In this document: positions 19,338 through 29,834 of the stretch, one piece after another
Position numbering within the stretch: position 1 is the first letter of the stretch
Layout of the letters: every line of letters starts with the position of its first letter
NCBI GenBank assembly: GCA_024867545.1
Contig: JANFNE010000001.1
Coordinates: forward strand, 310,001-374,000
Reading direction: 5' to 3'
DNA from: Phytopythium helicoides
Lineage: Eukaryota > Oomycota > Peronosporomycetes > Pythiales > Pythiaceae
DNA: 64,000 nucleotides
Made by a program: the position numbers and the translations under genes
The notes under the pieces: generated by a model
What the model was told of the DNA's origin: nothing
The model's database searches: none
The model's input: the letters and a program-made list of their open reading frames with translations, nothing else

Positions 19338-20565
19338 ATGCTCCACGTTGGTATTGTCGTCGAACAGCACACTACTTCAGTTGTGGCGTACAAGCGACGA
19401 CTTGGGGCCAGCATTCCAACTGAAGATCTGTACTGCTCGGCCCACAAGTTGAAGCGCCAAGCCGTTGTTGGCGCTCTTTGTATCGTGACACGCGACAACT
19501 ACAACCAGACTGTGGGTCCTGATCCAAACGCAACTGATGATGGTGTTACTCCACCGCTCGATCCCAACACTTCTTCTGGCGGGAACGCTGCTCTCCTGCA
19601 CGGCAACGTCGGTTCCAACCACGCTGGCGCGACAACTTCTTCTTACAAAACGGGTCGTGCACAAACTGGCAACCGCAAAATGAGCAAAAGGAGCAAGCCG
19701 GACGAGTTGCGAAGGCGAGGCTACGAAAAACGTGCACTGCGCGCGCTTCCGAGGCCTCCCGCACGACATCCCGTGTCTGGACAGCACAACAAGCTGGACT
19801 ACACCGGTACTATCCCTGGGAAAGCATATCCTGTCAGCCGCCTTCTAGCGCGTCGCGGAAAACCTCCAAAGCTCGCCTACCTCGTCGAGTGGGCGACGCC
19901 AGTGTGTATGCTGTCATGGCAGTGGGGAAGTGATCTCGTCGAGTGTGACGACGAAATCGACGCTGTCAACCAGTACTTGGTGGAAAGAGCGTCAAACAAA
20001 ATTCCTCGCTCGTTCACTCTGACGCAATGGTACCGCGGAAACCTGCCGTGCAGCAGCCTCATCTACTGGAATGTGCTTTTTTTTGAATCGATCCAGGCAT
20101 GCCTATACGGTTTAAAGCGAATCGACTTGATGCCATCGTCGACGTGGGCAACTTTTACGAGCGAATACGGGCACGATCTTAGCGCCGGAGTTCAGCCCAA
20201 GGACATGGAGGCTTTTTTTCGCTTCCTACTGAAGTCCGGGTCGCGAGTAAATGTAGCATCAATCCGCCCAAACCGGTTGAAGCGTTCAGGTCAAAACGCT
20301 CGATCAATTGACTACAGAGGCTCAACTACTCGAGGAGGGCTGGTACGTCGTGCATGCCGGTCAAGCAAACACTGAGCACTGCTTTGCTTTGGAAGCCCGC
20401 GGGTCGTTATTGGAGCCGCTCGTCATCGACGCATTCGACGCCAATGAGCACCCGCCGTGCATTGTAGAGGCTCTGACTAAGCTAGCGTGGATTGAGCGTG
20501 TCCGAAGCATTCGACGAGTCGAGCTAGGGCCGATCACACGGCTAATAGGCGGTAGACGTAGATAA
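19338..20565 (+). CDS. Chromodomain-like protein, two exons (element-derived?)
   Basis: The first exon frame (19338-20246) joins a second (20290-20565) through a possible 43-nt phase-0 intron (donor GTAAAT, acceptor TTCAG), giving about 394 aa. A later start at ATG 19680 (MSKRSKPDELRRRGYEKR) is also plausible. The segment YPVSRLLARRGKPPKLAYLV-EWA...SWQWGSDL...DAVNQYL follows chromodomain order (Y-x-V-x-R-L-L-x-R-R; Y-L-V-x-W; S-W; D-L), though the GYxxSWEP core is altered. Chromodomains bind methylated histone tails and are frequent in retroelement integrases, but no integrase or transposase motifs flank this one. Context is repeat-rich. Could be a domesticated or decayed element protein. Confidence 0.45.
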
Positions 20566-21427
20566 AAAAAATGATTACCGGACCGGGGGCTCCGGGGGAC
20601 CGTAGTTCGAACATGCATGCTTGCGTTTGAATTGAACAGTTGAACAGCGCGCAGTCTGATCAATTCATCGAGTCGCTCGAGTACAATGTAATGGGATTTG
20701 TGCGATTGGATTGCGTGAATCGAACGAATGCAAGAGCACTGATACAGTCCCAGACACCCCCATCGACCTATAGCTACTTCCAATTGTCACAAACACGACG
20801 CCTCCGCTGCTGCATGCCAGCACTCATGCTACGCTGATTCAGGTTGTCGTTGTGATGCTGCTCAAGATGCACGCTACGACTGTCAGCACATCTAGTCACT
20901 ACTCCTACCACTTTCGCAATACGCCGCCACAGATGACGACTCATGACTACCCATTCTGCTAACTCCAATCGTGCTTCCTCCAAGCTATCTTCCGGCATTG
21001 AAGTGACACAGACCCTCATAGCACCCAGCAATAGAGAAGTAGCACGTCACAGGTCACTGAACTCGTCGTCGTCGTGCTCGCAGAGCTCGCGCCACCAGGG
21101 AAAGTAACGTTTCCGCCAGACTGGCCGCTTGAATAGCCAGACTGTCTGGCACACGTGCCACACCGCCAGAAGCAGTCGTGAACGCACCCGACGAGATCGC
21201 ACGACTCCGCTCTCCACGGCACCCGTCGCAGCATTTGAACCCACGCTCACGGCGTCGCTTCTCGTGAGCTTGCCCGCACCGTTCAATATCTTACTCACGC
21301 TGCTGTTCACGGAAGATCCGTCCGCGATGTCGATCTTGCTGGCAAACGAAGCCGACGATCCGATCGATTCCAATGCGCGCGGACCCACTCGAGGCATCAG
21401 AGTCGCAGCTCGTCACAGTCACGTCGC

Positions 21428-21459
21428 CGCCGCCGCCGCCGCTGCTGCTGCTGCTGCTC
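21428..21459. repeat. GCC/GCT trinucleotide microsatellite
   Basis: A run of GCC then GCT triplets, which on the minus strand encodes a Ser run followed by a Gly run (SSSSSSGGGGG) in the 21497-21291 frame. Confidence 0.8.
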
Positions 21460-22668
21460 GCAGCACCGAGCGTCGAGATCACCACCGAGCTGCTCATCGA
21501 TCAGCCATCGCCACTCGTCAAAGACAGAACCGCTAACCGAGCCGGACGACACCGGTGCTTTCGCAGGGAAAGCGTGGCACAGGTAGCTTTTGTATGTAGT
21601 GTACGGGGACTGTGTTGTGCAAGGTTTCCCCCAGGATCAATAAGAAGTCGGGTACCTCGACCATTACCTGTGACCGAAATCGAGTGGGGCGGCAGGCTTG
21701 CGCTCAACGAGGTCAGCTTCGTGGCCCACGACTTGGGTCCTCGAGTCCTTCCGAGATCAGGACCATGACTTATCACGGCACAGCGTCAGACGACGGTCGC
21801 CAACCACAAGTTCGACGGGACGAGGATGCCACCTACCTCGGCGATGCGTGAGGCTAGCAGCATGACATGATCCCTCGCAGGTCATCGAGAAATCAACCGA
21901 TGTTACCGCTTATTCACTGACGGGCGAAATCTGCGAAAAAGCACCCAATCGTTCGGTCAATGACGCCCGAATGTTGTTCGGTCACATGAAAAAGCAAGAG
22001 GCCCAACGATAGTTCTCACTTTGTTCGAACTACGAAATGGCAAGCGTTGTTACGAATGAAAAATACATGTTTACATTCGAACGGATGCTCAGCAGCTCTT
22101 GTCAAAGCGATGTAAATGCGTGGAGTATCAGCTCCTAAAAATCCAACTCTGATTACAGCTTCGAGCAAAGTTTCCAGCACGTTTGCTGAAGACATGGATA
22201 TCCTATACCTTTCTTCAATATCAATTACAAAGCTATCAATGCTAGCTATGCTAGCCACCATTATCCCCCGCGCAGCAGTGGCGACAAAATGTAGTCGGCA
22301 GTCTAGCTCCGAGCATTTGCGAGAAGGTGGAATCCATGTTCTCGCTAGTACGCGCGAGCCGAACAAAAGCATCGTGCGACATAGTGTTTAACACGATCGT
22401 GACTCTTTTGGCTCTACTACGATGGCGAAGTGTAGCGAGGACTGTGAAAACCAGGTCAGTAAGAAATTCATTGATGTCATGAAATGAGTAATACTGTTGA
22501 TCAAGTAGAATTTGAAGTTTTACTAGTAGCGGCTATGGTGCCAGCTCCGTCGCCTCAATGAGTCAGGCGCGGCAGTCACAGGATATGCTATGAAATTACC
22601 GTCACAACCCGATGCGATATCCCACCGAACAAGTTACGGCAGTGCTCCCCGCGAGGTCCGGCCGACTC

Positions 22669-22693
22669 GTACACGCACGGCCCGTGCGTGTAC
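22669..22693. repeat. 25-bp perfect palindrome
   Basis: GTACACGCACGG, one base, then CCGTGCGTGTAC. Located about 260 bp upstream of the hAT ORF; a sequence starting CAGTGGCGTATC follows at 22706 and resembles the 5' tip of hAT terminal repeats. Confidence 0.85.
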
Positions 22694-22953
22694 TACACTG
22701 GCCGTGCAGTGGCGTATCGCAATTGAAGTCAATTTCCCCGGCACATTCCAGGTTTTCTCCTTAAGTCATTGCGCCGGGCACTCAACTGCAAGATAATCTT
22801 GCTGTCGAGTGTGCACAGTGCCAGGCACATCTGAATTCCTGCTCGAGACTCGACCAGGAGAAGATTATATTCAACAACGACAGAGCAGTGTCCTGACTCA
22901 GCCTTACAAGACACTTGACCAAGTCCAGAAAGCATTCCAAGTGGTTGTCGGCA

Positions 22954-25302
22954 ATGCTGTCAAACATGTGGGTCCCAGAATTTGAGCTGGAGTATGGATT
23001 GAGTCCGCTTCAAGGCGCCCAAGGTGTTGCTGAAGCCTACTGCCGTTTTTGCGAGCGCTTCGGTGCTCAGAAGCCTTTGCCAACGACCGCATCCACAGAT
23101 GAGATACTGAAGTGGCGTGAATCGCTGTCAAAGAAGCCCGTGTTTTTCAAGGTGTTTAATACGGAGAAAATCAAGAAACACCTCGAGGCTAAGCACAAAG
23201 AAGAGTGGGATGTCTACAAGCTGCTTCCAGATTTCGAGAAGCAGAGCTACCTTTTGGCTCCTGATGCCTTCATACCTCATGGCGAACGCTTTCAGTTAAT
23301 GATTCCTCAAGGAATTTTGAAAGTGGCAAGTCTGGCAGATGCACATGACGCAGAGAGTGGAAGCGTACAGGACCAACAAGCTGATGTATTTGATGCCTTC
23401 GACCCTAGCATTGACACCAAGTTTACCAAGTTTTCCGTCGATAAGGTCGGGCAATTTCACACTACTCTTTTAGCTGTAAATGCGACGGAGACGTTTGCTT
23501 CGGTGTCCAAAATGTTCAAGATATTTCGTAACGCGTATCACTCAGCCATTTTTGGTCTGCCTGATGATCGTCAAGTCAGCAAGACTGTCAGAAAAACTCT
23601 CCCGCTCTGTTTGTACGCGCTTCGACTTTTGCTCCAGAAAGCATGGGGATTTTCGGTGCTTGTCGACGAATCGACGCACAAGTCCAACTCTTACCTCTCT
23701 ATTCGTGTGTCTTTTGCGCTGAAGACAGAGCTTTACAATTTTCATGCAATGGTCGTTCCTCTCAAAGGCAACAGACACACTTCCGACAATTATGCGCGTA
23801 TCGTGATCTCTATGCTGAAGAATGCTTTTGGAGGCAACATTTTGTCGAAGCTAGTGGCAATCACTGTGGATGGCACCAGTACGATGACAGGAAGGCGAGG
23901 CGGGTTCGCTCTCCAGGTTAAGAACGCTTGCCCACACAATTTGGGAGAAAGCGTAATGGTGGTGTGGTGTGGCGCTCACAAGCTGCATTGTGCAATGGGG
24001 CGTCTGCTGAGTTCATTGGAGAATATCTGTGATTTTCGGGCCTCGTTGGACGCTGAAATTGCTTTTGCGAGAAAGAATTATGCCAATCGAATGTGCCCTC
24101 AATACACTGAGGTGAAGTGGGGATCACTTCCCAAGTGTGTGCTTTTCCTGAATGATCATTATGCAGAACTTATTCGTCTGCATGAGAATACCTCACTTTT
24201 ACCATTGAGGCAGTCTAGCAAGGCATGGTGGAACTGTTTGCGGGCTATTGTTACGCTAACAAATGAGGTTGACAAATGCTTCAAACGCCTCCAGTACAAA
24301 ACGGTGACAATAAGAGCGCAATACGAAGCATTTGCAGATCTCGCTAGGGCACTAAAGCAATTATTCGGAGCTCCAGTCGCCAATCGAAACTCCAGTGGAC
24401 CCAATCTTTTCACCAGAAGCGTATGCAATCATTTAAGTTGTGGAAATGACTTCCAAGGGCAAGGCAGCTATGAGAAGCTTCGACAAAGTCGTGGTTTAAG
24501 TGAGGCTCTTGAGCGCTTTATCCTTGAAATTGACAACATGCAGACTGAGGTTGATATGAATGATAGTGGTGAGTTACTGCCACGTCCGCCAATTACACCT
24601 GAAGATGTTTGGAAGGGAGATGCCGACACGTTTTCGCTCTTCTTGGAGAGACATCGAGTTCGACTTACTAATTGCTTTGCTCCAGCCACCGTTGATACTA
24701 TTCGCCAACAGTACTCACTTCTTCGAGAACGCGCGCAAACCAATCCAGATTTTCAAGAACGGATTACTGTTGCTCGTCGTCTAGTCTTTACGGATCAGTG
24801 GTACTTCATTGACGTATATCAAGAGTTTGATGAGCTTTCAAACTTCATGGGGGGCCTCGCTTCCATTGCAGCTGGTACTCACACCGTCGAAGGTGACTTC
24901 AGTAACTTGAAGCGATTGAAAAATCCACTCCGAAGTCAGCTTTCAGATGCGGCACTTATAGGTCAACTTCATGCCAAGCAGTATCCCGAATTGATATCTC
25001 TTGCCAACGCAAACGTGGAAAAGAGAGCGAGTACTCGTGGAAGAAACACTGCTTCTCCTGAGCAAACGGTCTCCTCAGGAAGTCAAATCGATGGAGATTC
25101 TGATGGTCCTTCTCAGGTATCGAGTTTAGAAATTTCGGTTGGCACTTCGTTGGATGACATGGTACGATCCATCGCTCCCGATTTTGAAAACAATGGCTAC
25201 AGAGTTGTCGGCACAGATTCAGATGATTTTTTGGGTGAGTGCATGCAATGGTTGCTTGAACAATTCGAGCTTCCAAGCGATATGGAGAGCGAAGAGTTGT
25301 GA
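22954..25302 (+). mobile_element. hAT-superfamily transposase, intact ORF
   Basis: 782-aa uninterrupted frame; the preceding in-frame codons lack ATG, so the start is MLSNMWVPEFELEYG. A BED-type zinc finger lies near residues 28-90 (AYCRFCERFG ... KKHLEAKH). The RNase-H-like catalytic core shows FSVLVDESTHKSN and AITVDGTSTMTGRRGG as candidate acidic residues, then VVWCGAHKLHCAMG, the C/H-x-x-H-x-L block. The C-terminal dimerisation region holds HTVEGDFSNLKRLKNPLRSQLSD, with the last catalytic acid likely in VEGDFS. These match hAT transposases acting by cut-and-paste. It is AT-richer than neighbouring host genes, indicating separate origin. I could not place terminal inverted repeats or an 8-bp target duplication, so mobility is unproven. 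Confidence 0.85.
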
Positions 25303-25506
25303 GCGTGAGTCTTTCTATCTCGTTGTCTGACCTCCAGCAGTTTTGGCATTCTTGGGTGAAGATTCTTTGGTAGCATGGTGGGAGATTTTGCTAGTTCTCT
25401 GGCAATGATTAATGAACGCAATGCATCTATTTCCGTGAACCATAGGTGTTTAATTTGTCGTAACTATTTCAAACGAAGCAGGCTACAGGTTCGGCACAGT
25501 GTCCGA

Positions 25507-26435
25507 CTCCAGAGGGGTGCTGCAGTGCCGCCGCCGTCGGGGCTTCTGAAGAAAGAGATCACAAAGATGGACGAGATGGACGCATTTGCGTTCGACACTT
25601 TGCTCAAAGTGATACTAATCAAATTGGAGAACCCTATCGACTCGCCCGGTTCGGCGCCGAGCGGCTGGATCCCCATCGTGCGCGTGTTGGAGGAGCACTA
25701 CTGGAACTTCGACGGCTTCGTCTTGCTGCAGGGCACCAACACCACGGCTTACATGACCTAGGTACTCAGCTTGATGCTCGGGCGCCTGGACTAGCCAGTG
25801 GAATGTGACCCCGCTTCACTTCCCGCACCGCGACAAGCCCATAACCTCATCGTATATGTGCATTGCGCCACCACGCTATCCACTCCAGAGGTTTGTAGAT
25901 GTTCTACTTGAACGACAAGGTGCTACGTGTCAATCACACCACCAAGACCGCCATCATGGTTGTGAACGCATTCTACCCACCCGACTTCTACTCGTCCAAC
26001 TTCCACGAACTCGCGAGCTCTGGCGCCGAAACTACCGTTGACCAGGCGCTCATCGTTCCGTACCCTCGACATTGCTTCAGCATCTTCACTGACCAGGTGA
26101 TGGGCTTCGACGTAAGTGTATCGACGCTTACATTGATTGCAACAACTCGAAGAAAGTCAAAAGACATCACGACCAAGTGCCACCCGCTCGTCTTCTCTCT
26201 CTACAGCACGGGATACACCCTGCTGCACAAGGACAGTTTCTTAAAACTCATTGAGCGGGAAGTGAAGCCTGGCATCCCCGTTGCCATCACCACGCAGAGC
26301 GTTCGCGGTCGTATGCAGCTTCATGCGTACGCCACGATTGTGATGCTACTCGATATGGGCGTCATCACGAGCTTCGGCACGACGGTCGACGAGTGCGCCG
26401 CCAAGCTTGCATACCTCATGGGGAAATGGTTTTGA
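25507..26435 (+). pseudogene. Broken L-asparaginase (type I-like) gene
   Basis: Recognisable asparaginase blocks appear in order: WIPIVRVLEEHYWNFDGFVLLQGTNTTAYMT (family: DGFVVLHGTDTMAYTAS); VLSLMLGRLD; SLPAPRQAHNLIV; PEVC; FYLNDKVLRVNHTTKT; NAFYPPDF; VFSLYSTGY; and ITTQSVRGRMQLHAYATIVMLLDMGVITSFG...AAKLAYLMGKW. Breaks: in-frame TAG at 25759-25761 and 25792-25794, and a frameshift near 25890. The catalytic HGTDT is now QGTNT, and the N-terminal TGGT threonine is missing. A GTAAGT at 26114 may be an old intron donor. The parent enzyme hydrolyses asparagine to aspartate and ammonia; this copy cannot. It abuts the hAT ORF. Confidence 0.8.
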
Positions 26436-26980
26436 GGACTCTCTGTTGGAGTGCGCCGCCCATGCAGCGATCGGCTAGGAGCAGGCGCGTGCTCACAGCG
26501 AGTTGGTTGCTGCGGCGCGCGTGCAAGGCATGACGCCTGCACGCTGATTGGGCGGATGGCACGGTCCCCGCCCACGGTACTTCTGATGCTGATCGCTGAT
26601 TGGCTGATGTTGGACACTTAAGTTGCTTTAGTCGTGTGAATTGAGAATTGAGAATCGACACTACTCCAGCAACATAACAGTGGGCGAGCGCATCGCTGCT
26701 GGTAGGGACTTCCCCGCAGTAGTTCTAGGAGAGCAGTTTTTCAGATCAATCAATGTCATTCACTTCGGGTTTCACCACCTAGCCAACACTCTCCATTCGA
26801 GGAGAAAATGGAGATCAACCTCCGCAGAGAACTCATCTTCGTCGGCACGTTTCTGGAAGGCGAGGACTAGCAGACTGGCAGACTAGTCACAGTCGTCCAC
26901 TTTAGCTCGTTGGTGATGGATGAGCTCTACGCCATACAACACTTGGATATCTCTATAGCCCCCATGCTGTTGGGGTGCCA
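26436..26980. other. Intergenic between two decayed genes
   Basis: GC-rich start; it carries two GCTGATTGG elements (reverse CCAAT boxes) near 26543 and 26596 and a short duplicated GAATTGA. No supported gene. Confidence 0.4.
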
Positions 26981-28214
26981 CTAGACTATAGCCAGGTCGA
27001 CCAGCTTGTCATTTGTCGACGTCCACGCGTTGGAGGAGATGAAGACAAGCTTGTTGACCAATTCTGGTGAGAGCCGATTTCTGCGCTTCGAATGGATGAG
27101 ATCGTAGATTCAGAATGCTCTCTCGCTCGGAGCAGACAAAGTTGAGGGGTTGAATACGATCAGGGCGAGCACTGCATAATACAGAAAGTTGCCCTCGTAC
27201 ACCGCTCGCCAACGGCATTAGTGGGTGGTGTACGAGAGCAAATTTGGGGTCGACAGCACAAAAGAAGGCTTCTTATTTTGAATTCCACGCACTCTTGGCA
27301 GCGACAAAAGCCAGTAGTGTGTTCGTGAACATCTCTCGAGCATTTTCGCTCGCTCCACAAAAATTGACTGCTCCCGACGAACTGTCTTCATTTTTTTTAA
27401 ACATCTTGGCAATCCCCAAATGCCTCAATTGTGGCGGACCCTTGTACCTACACGCCCGTGAAGATGATTCGTTCCTTCAGGTTGTGCTTGACGGTATGAA
27501 GAAAGAGTACGAGAAATGGCTCGAGTCCGTGCTAGAACGTGTCGAGACTTGCCATACGAAGTGTTTGATTCAACAAGTTTGATGATAACTCTTCAAGCAT
27601 GCCTGTGTTGCAAACCATGGAGTCTATGTGGCGATATAAAGAGTGCCTCTATGGCTTGCAGGCACTAACTTTTCCTGTACTTAGTGAAAATACGCGTAAG
27701 GCACCAGGTGATCACGCATATACTTGGAGATCAGAACCGCATTGGCGCGAGTTTCCTCCAGAAAACTAATCTTCTTGAATGCATTCTTCATCGGCAAGAA
27801 GATCATGTGCGCTGCACATCCACCATCAAATACTGGAAACGCTTTCTCCAAGAGATTCCTTGCGACCTCCATGTTTGATGCATTGACTCCCATAAACCCA
27901 GCGATGGATATGCTGGTTGGTTGCTCTATATCTTTGGTCGCTTTGGTGATGTCTTCTCCAATATTTCTCGAGATGTGTTGCTAAGTGCATGTTGTGGTTG
28001 ATGACCAACACACTGGCTTGAAACTAGGAGAGGCGATCATGAAGTTTGCAATGCTCGCTTTGTTTTGATCTGTGTAAGCATCAAGTACAACACCAACTCG
28101 AATCATTTTTCGGATTGCCGCCAGCGCAGTCAATCGGATCTCCTCCATCACTCGGTCGAGTAGGTCACCAACAGTTGGGAATTTAATGTGGGTTTGGAAA
28201 TGGACGCCCACCAC
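26981..28214 (-). pseudogene. Decayed hAT element of the DUF659 type
   Basis: On the minus strand one frame from 28214 to 27681 reads DLLDRVMEEIRLTALAAIRK, then VVLDAYTDQNKASIANFM (the DUF659 VTDGWxNxxxxSI block), IGEDITKATKDIEQP, then GVNASNMEVARNLLEKAF and GGCAAHMIFLPMKNAF (the TDNAxNM and C-x-AH blocks). A single TAG (27981-27983) interrupts it. Further downstream a hAT dimerisation tail is clear: NPSTLSAPSERAF-stop-IYDLIHSKRRNRLSPELVNKLVF, with a TGA at 27110-27112 and the end near 26981. The middle third (27680-27180) is too eroded to read. This is a different lineage from the intact hAT at 22954. Confidence 0.78.
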
Positions 28215-28699
28215 TCTTCCGCGTGACAGGCAATGTCTTCACGTCGGTTGACTCATGGCGAGATTCAGGTGCTGGAGTGCGTTTAGACGAGCGCGTAGCT
28301 CGCTCCGAAGGTCCGCTGTTCGCCCAGGTCTGGTCGGCTAGCTTTTAAATGCCGGCGAGATCCATCGTGGGTGCAAGCCCACCATCATGTTGATTTTCTG
28401 GTACTGTGGTGTTTTTGAATATTTTCAAGCGAGCTTTTGAAGATGGCACCGCCACCAGCAATGGAGTCGCGCTGCGTTGCTTCCTGAAGCACTCGAAGCA
28501 CGGCTGCGCGGCCTCCAGGCTCGTCTGCTGGAGCTTTGTGAGCGTGCGTAGCTTCTCCGCGGCCGCCGACGGCAGTTGGCGCACGGACTGAGCTCGCGCC
28601 GCCCCCGACGACTCGCAGGTTCCCCCGCCCAGTTGAGAAGGCTGCCCATACAAACCGCAAGTGACCGCGTGGAGGAAGCTTGCACTTTCTCGGGGCGAG
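28215..28699. other. Upstream region of the phosphatase gene
   Basis: Contains overlapping short frames only, plus a CATACAAACCGCAAG motif at 28646-28662. Confidence 0.45.
28645..28662 (+). promoter_or_regulatory. Putative promoter motif CCATACAAACCGCAAG
   Basis: Lies 38 nt upstream of the phosphatase ATG, on the same strand. It matches G/C-CATACAAA-SSS-CAAG copies found upstream of two FYVE genes in this window. Confidence 0.4.
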
Positions 28700-29663
28700 A
28701 TGGAGCGCGGACACCCGTCGGTGCCGCTGCCGCGCGTCGTGCACCAGGCGCGTCCTCCCGCCTCGCCCTCGCTGTCGCTCGCTGGCTAACGCTGCGCTTC
28801 ACGCTCCACCCGCAGGTGGCCGGTCAGGTGGCGGCTGACACGCGCGTGGTGATCGTGGGCGACGTGCACGGCTGTCTGGACGAGCTGCAGGCACTGCTGG
28901 CGCGCGTGGGCTTCTCGCGCGCCTCGGACGCGCTCGTGCTCGTCGGGGACCTGGTCAACAAGGGCCCCAAGTCCGCAGAGGTGGTGCGCTTCGCGCGAGA
29001 GACCGGCGCGCTATGCGTGCGCGGCAACCACGACGACGCCGCGCTGGCCGCCTACTACGCGTGGCGAGATGGACAGCCCGTGGCGCCCAAGTACGCGTAC
29101 GTGGAGCGCTTCTCACCCGAGGACGTTGACTTCCTGGAGCAGCTGCCGTTCTCGCTGGCGCTGCCCGCGCACGGAGCCGTCGTGGTCCACGCGGGGCTGG
29201 TCCCAGGCGTCGAGATGGACCGCCAGCGACCCGTCGACATGTACAAGATGCGCTTCCTGCAGCGAGACGAGAAGAGCGGGTGGACTGCACTAGAGAAAGC
29301 CAAGCACGCGAGCGAGGGCGGGGCGGAGCCTGTGCGCTGGGCTCCCGAGTGGCCAGGACCCACGCACGTGTTTTTTGGCCACGCGGCGTCCACGGGGCTT
29401 CAGGTTGGTGGCTTTCAGCATACGGTTGCGGGTAAGCAGTAGTTGATAACGACGCTGATGAGTAGCAAGAGCGCTTTGCCACGGGGCTTGACACGGGTTG
29501 CTGCTACGGCCGCCAGCTCACGGCGTGCATCCTACCGGTACGCAAATGGATCCGCAAAGTGCTGTGCTGTGCTCTGTTCTTGCTAACGCTAATGCTGGAT
29601 CAGGAGCGCACGCTCGTGCACGTGGAGGCCAAGGAAATGTACGAGGTGCCAAGCGGAGGATAA
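28700..29663 (+). CDS. ApaH-like metallophosphatase (ALPH / diadenosine tetraphosphatase type)
   Basis: Model: ATG at 28700 in a short first exon (MERGHPSVPLPR...); main exon 28816-29403; exon 29466-29537; last exon 29604-29663 with stop TAA. Introns: the first ends at CCCGCAG (28815), then 29404-29465 and 29538-29603. The donor of intron 1 is uncertain (GTCGTG, GTGCAC or a GC donor). Metal and catalytic motifs are in place: VGDVHGC, LVGDLVNKGPKS, RGNHDD, VVHAGLVPG, FFGHAASTGLQ, and ATGLDTGCCYG after splicing. VNKGP is typical of eukaryotic ApaH-like phosphatases, which cleave Np4N dinucleotides; some remove mRNA caps. No signal peptide. An alternative donor (GTAAGC at 29436) would insert about 10 residues. 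Confidence 0.85.
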
Positions 29664-29780
29664 AGCATTGCACTCAATATAACATGGGAATTCTCACATC
29701 GAGCGTCCCTAGCGAAAAGTTGACTCGAAGTGGTTTATCGCAAAAGGCGCCTCTTCACCAGCCAGCACTGCCAAGGATCT

Positions 29781-29788
29781 GCTCATTC
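29781..29788 (+). promoter_or_regulatory. Candidate oomycete initiator (GCTCATTC)
   Basis: GCTCATTCGACCAA matches the start of the oomycete Inr consensus GCTCATTYYNCAWTTT and lies about 50 nt before the ATG of the following gene, a normal distance. Confidence 0.45.
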
Positions 29789-29834
29789 GACCAACTGACA
29801 ATCCTCTTCCTGCTCGTTGGTGCGGCTAGGTACA

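Larger units (their letters stand above)
20566..22953. other. 2.4-kb repeat-like region without a firm gene
   Basis: Contents seen: an opposite-strand frame with a Ser/Gly-rich start and a basic C-terminus (21397-21047, RRVRSRLLLAVWHVC...HDDDEFSDL); a GCC/GCT trinucleotide run; minus-strand fragments at 22540-22016, such as HDINEFLTDLVFTVLATL and ETLLEAVIRVGFLGADTPR, in shifting frames; and a 25-bp palindrome. No family was recognised and no frame is intact over more than about 120 codons. It may include the 5' flank of the adjacent hAT element. Confidence 0.4.

Noticed and set aside
20585..20625. GTTCGAAC-like box suggestive of a tRNA T-arm
   Set aside because: No acceptor stem, D-arm or anticodon arm can be drawn around it.
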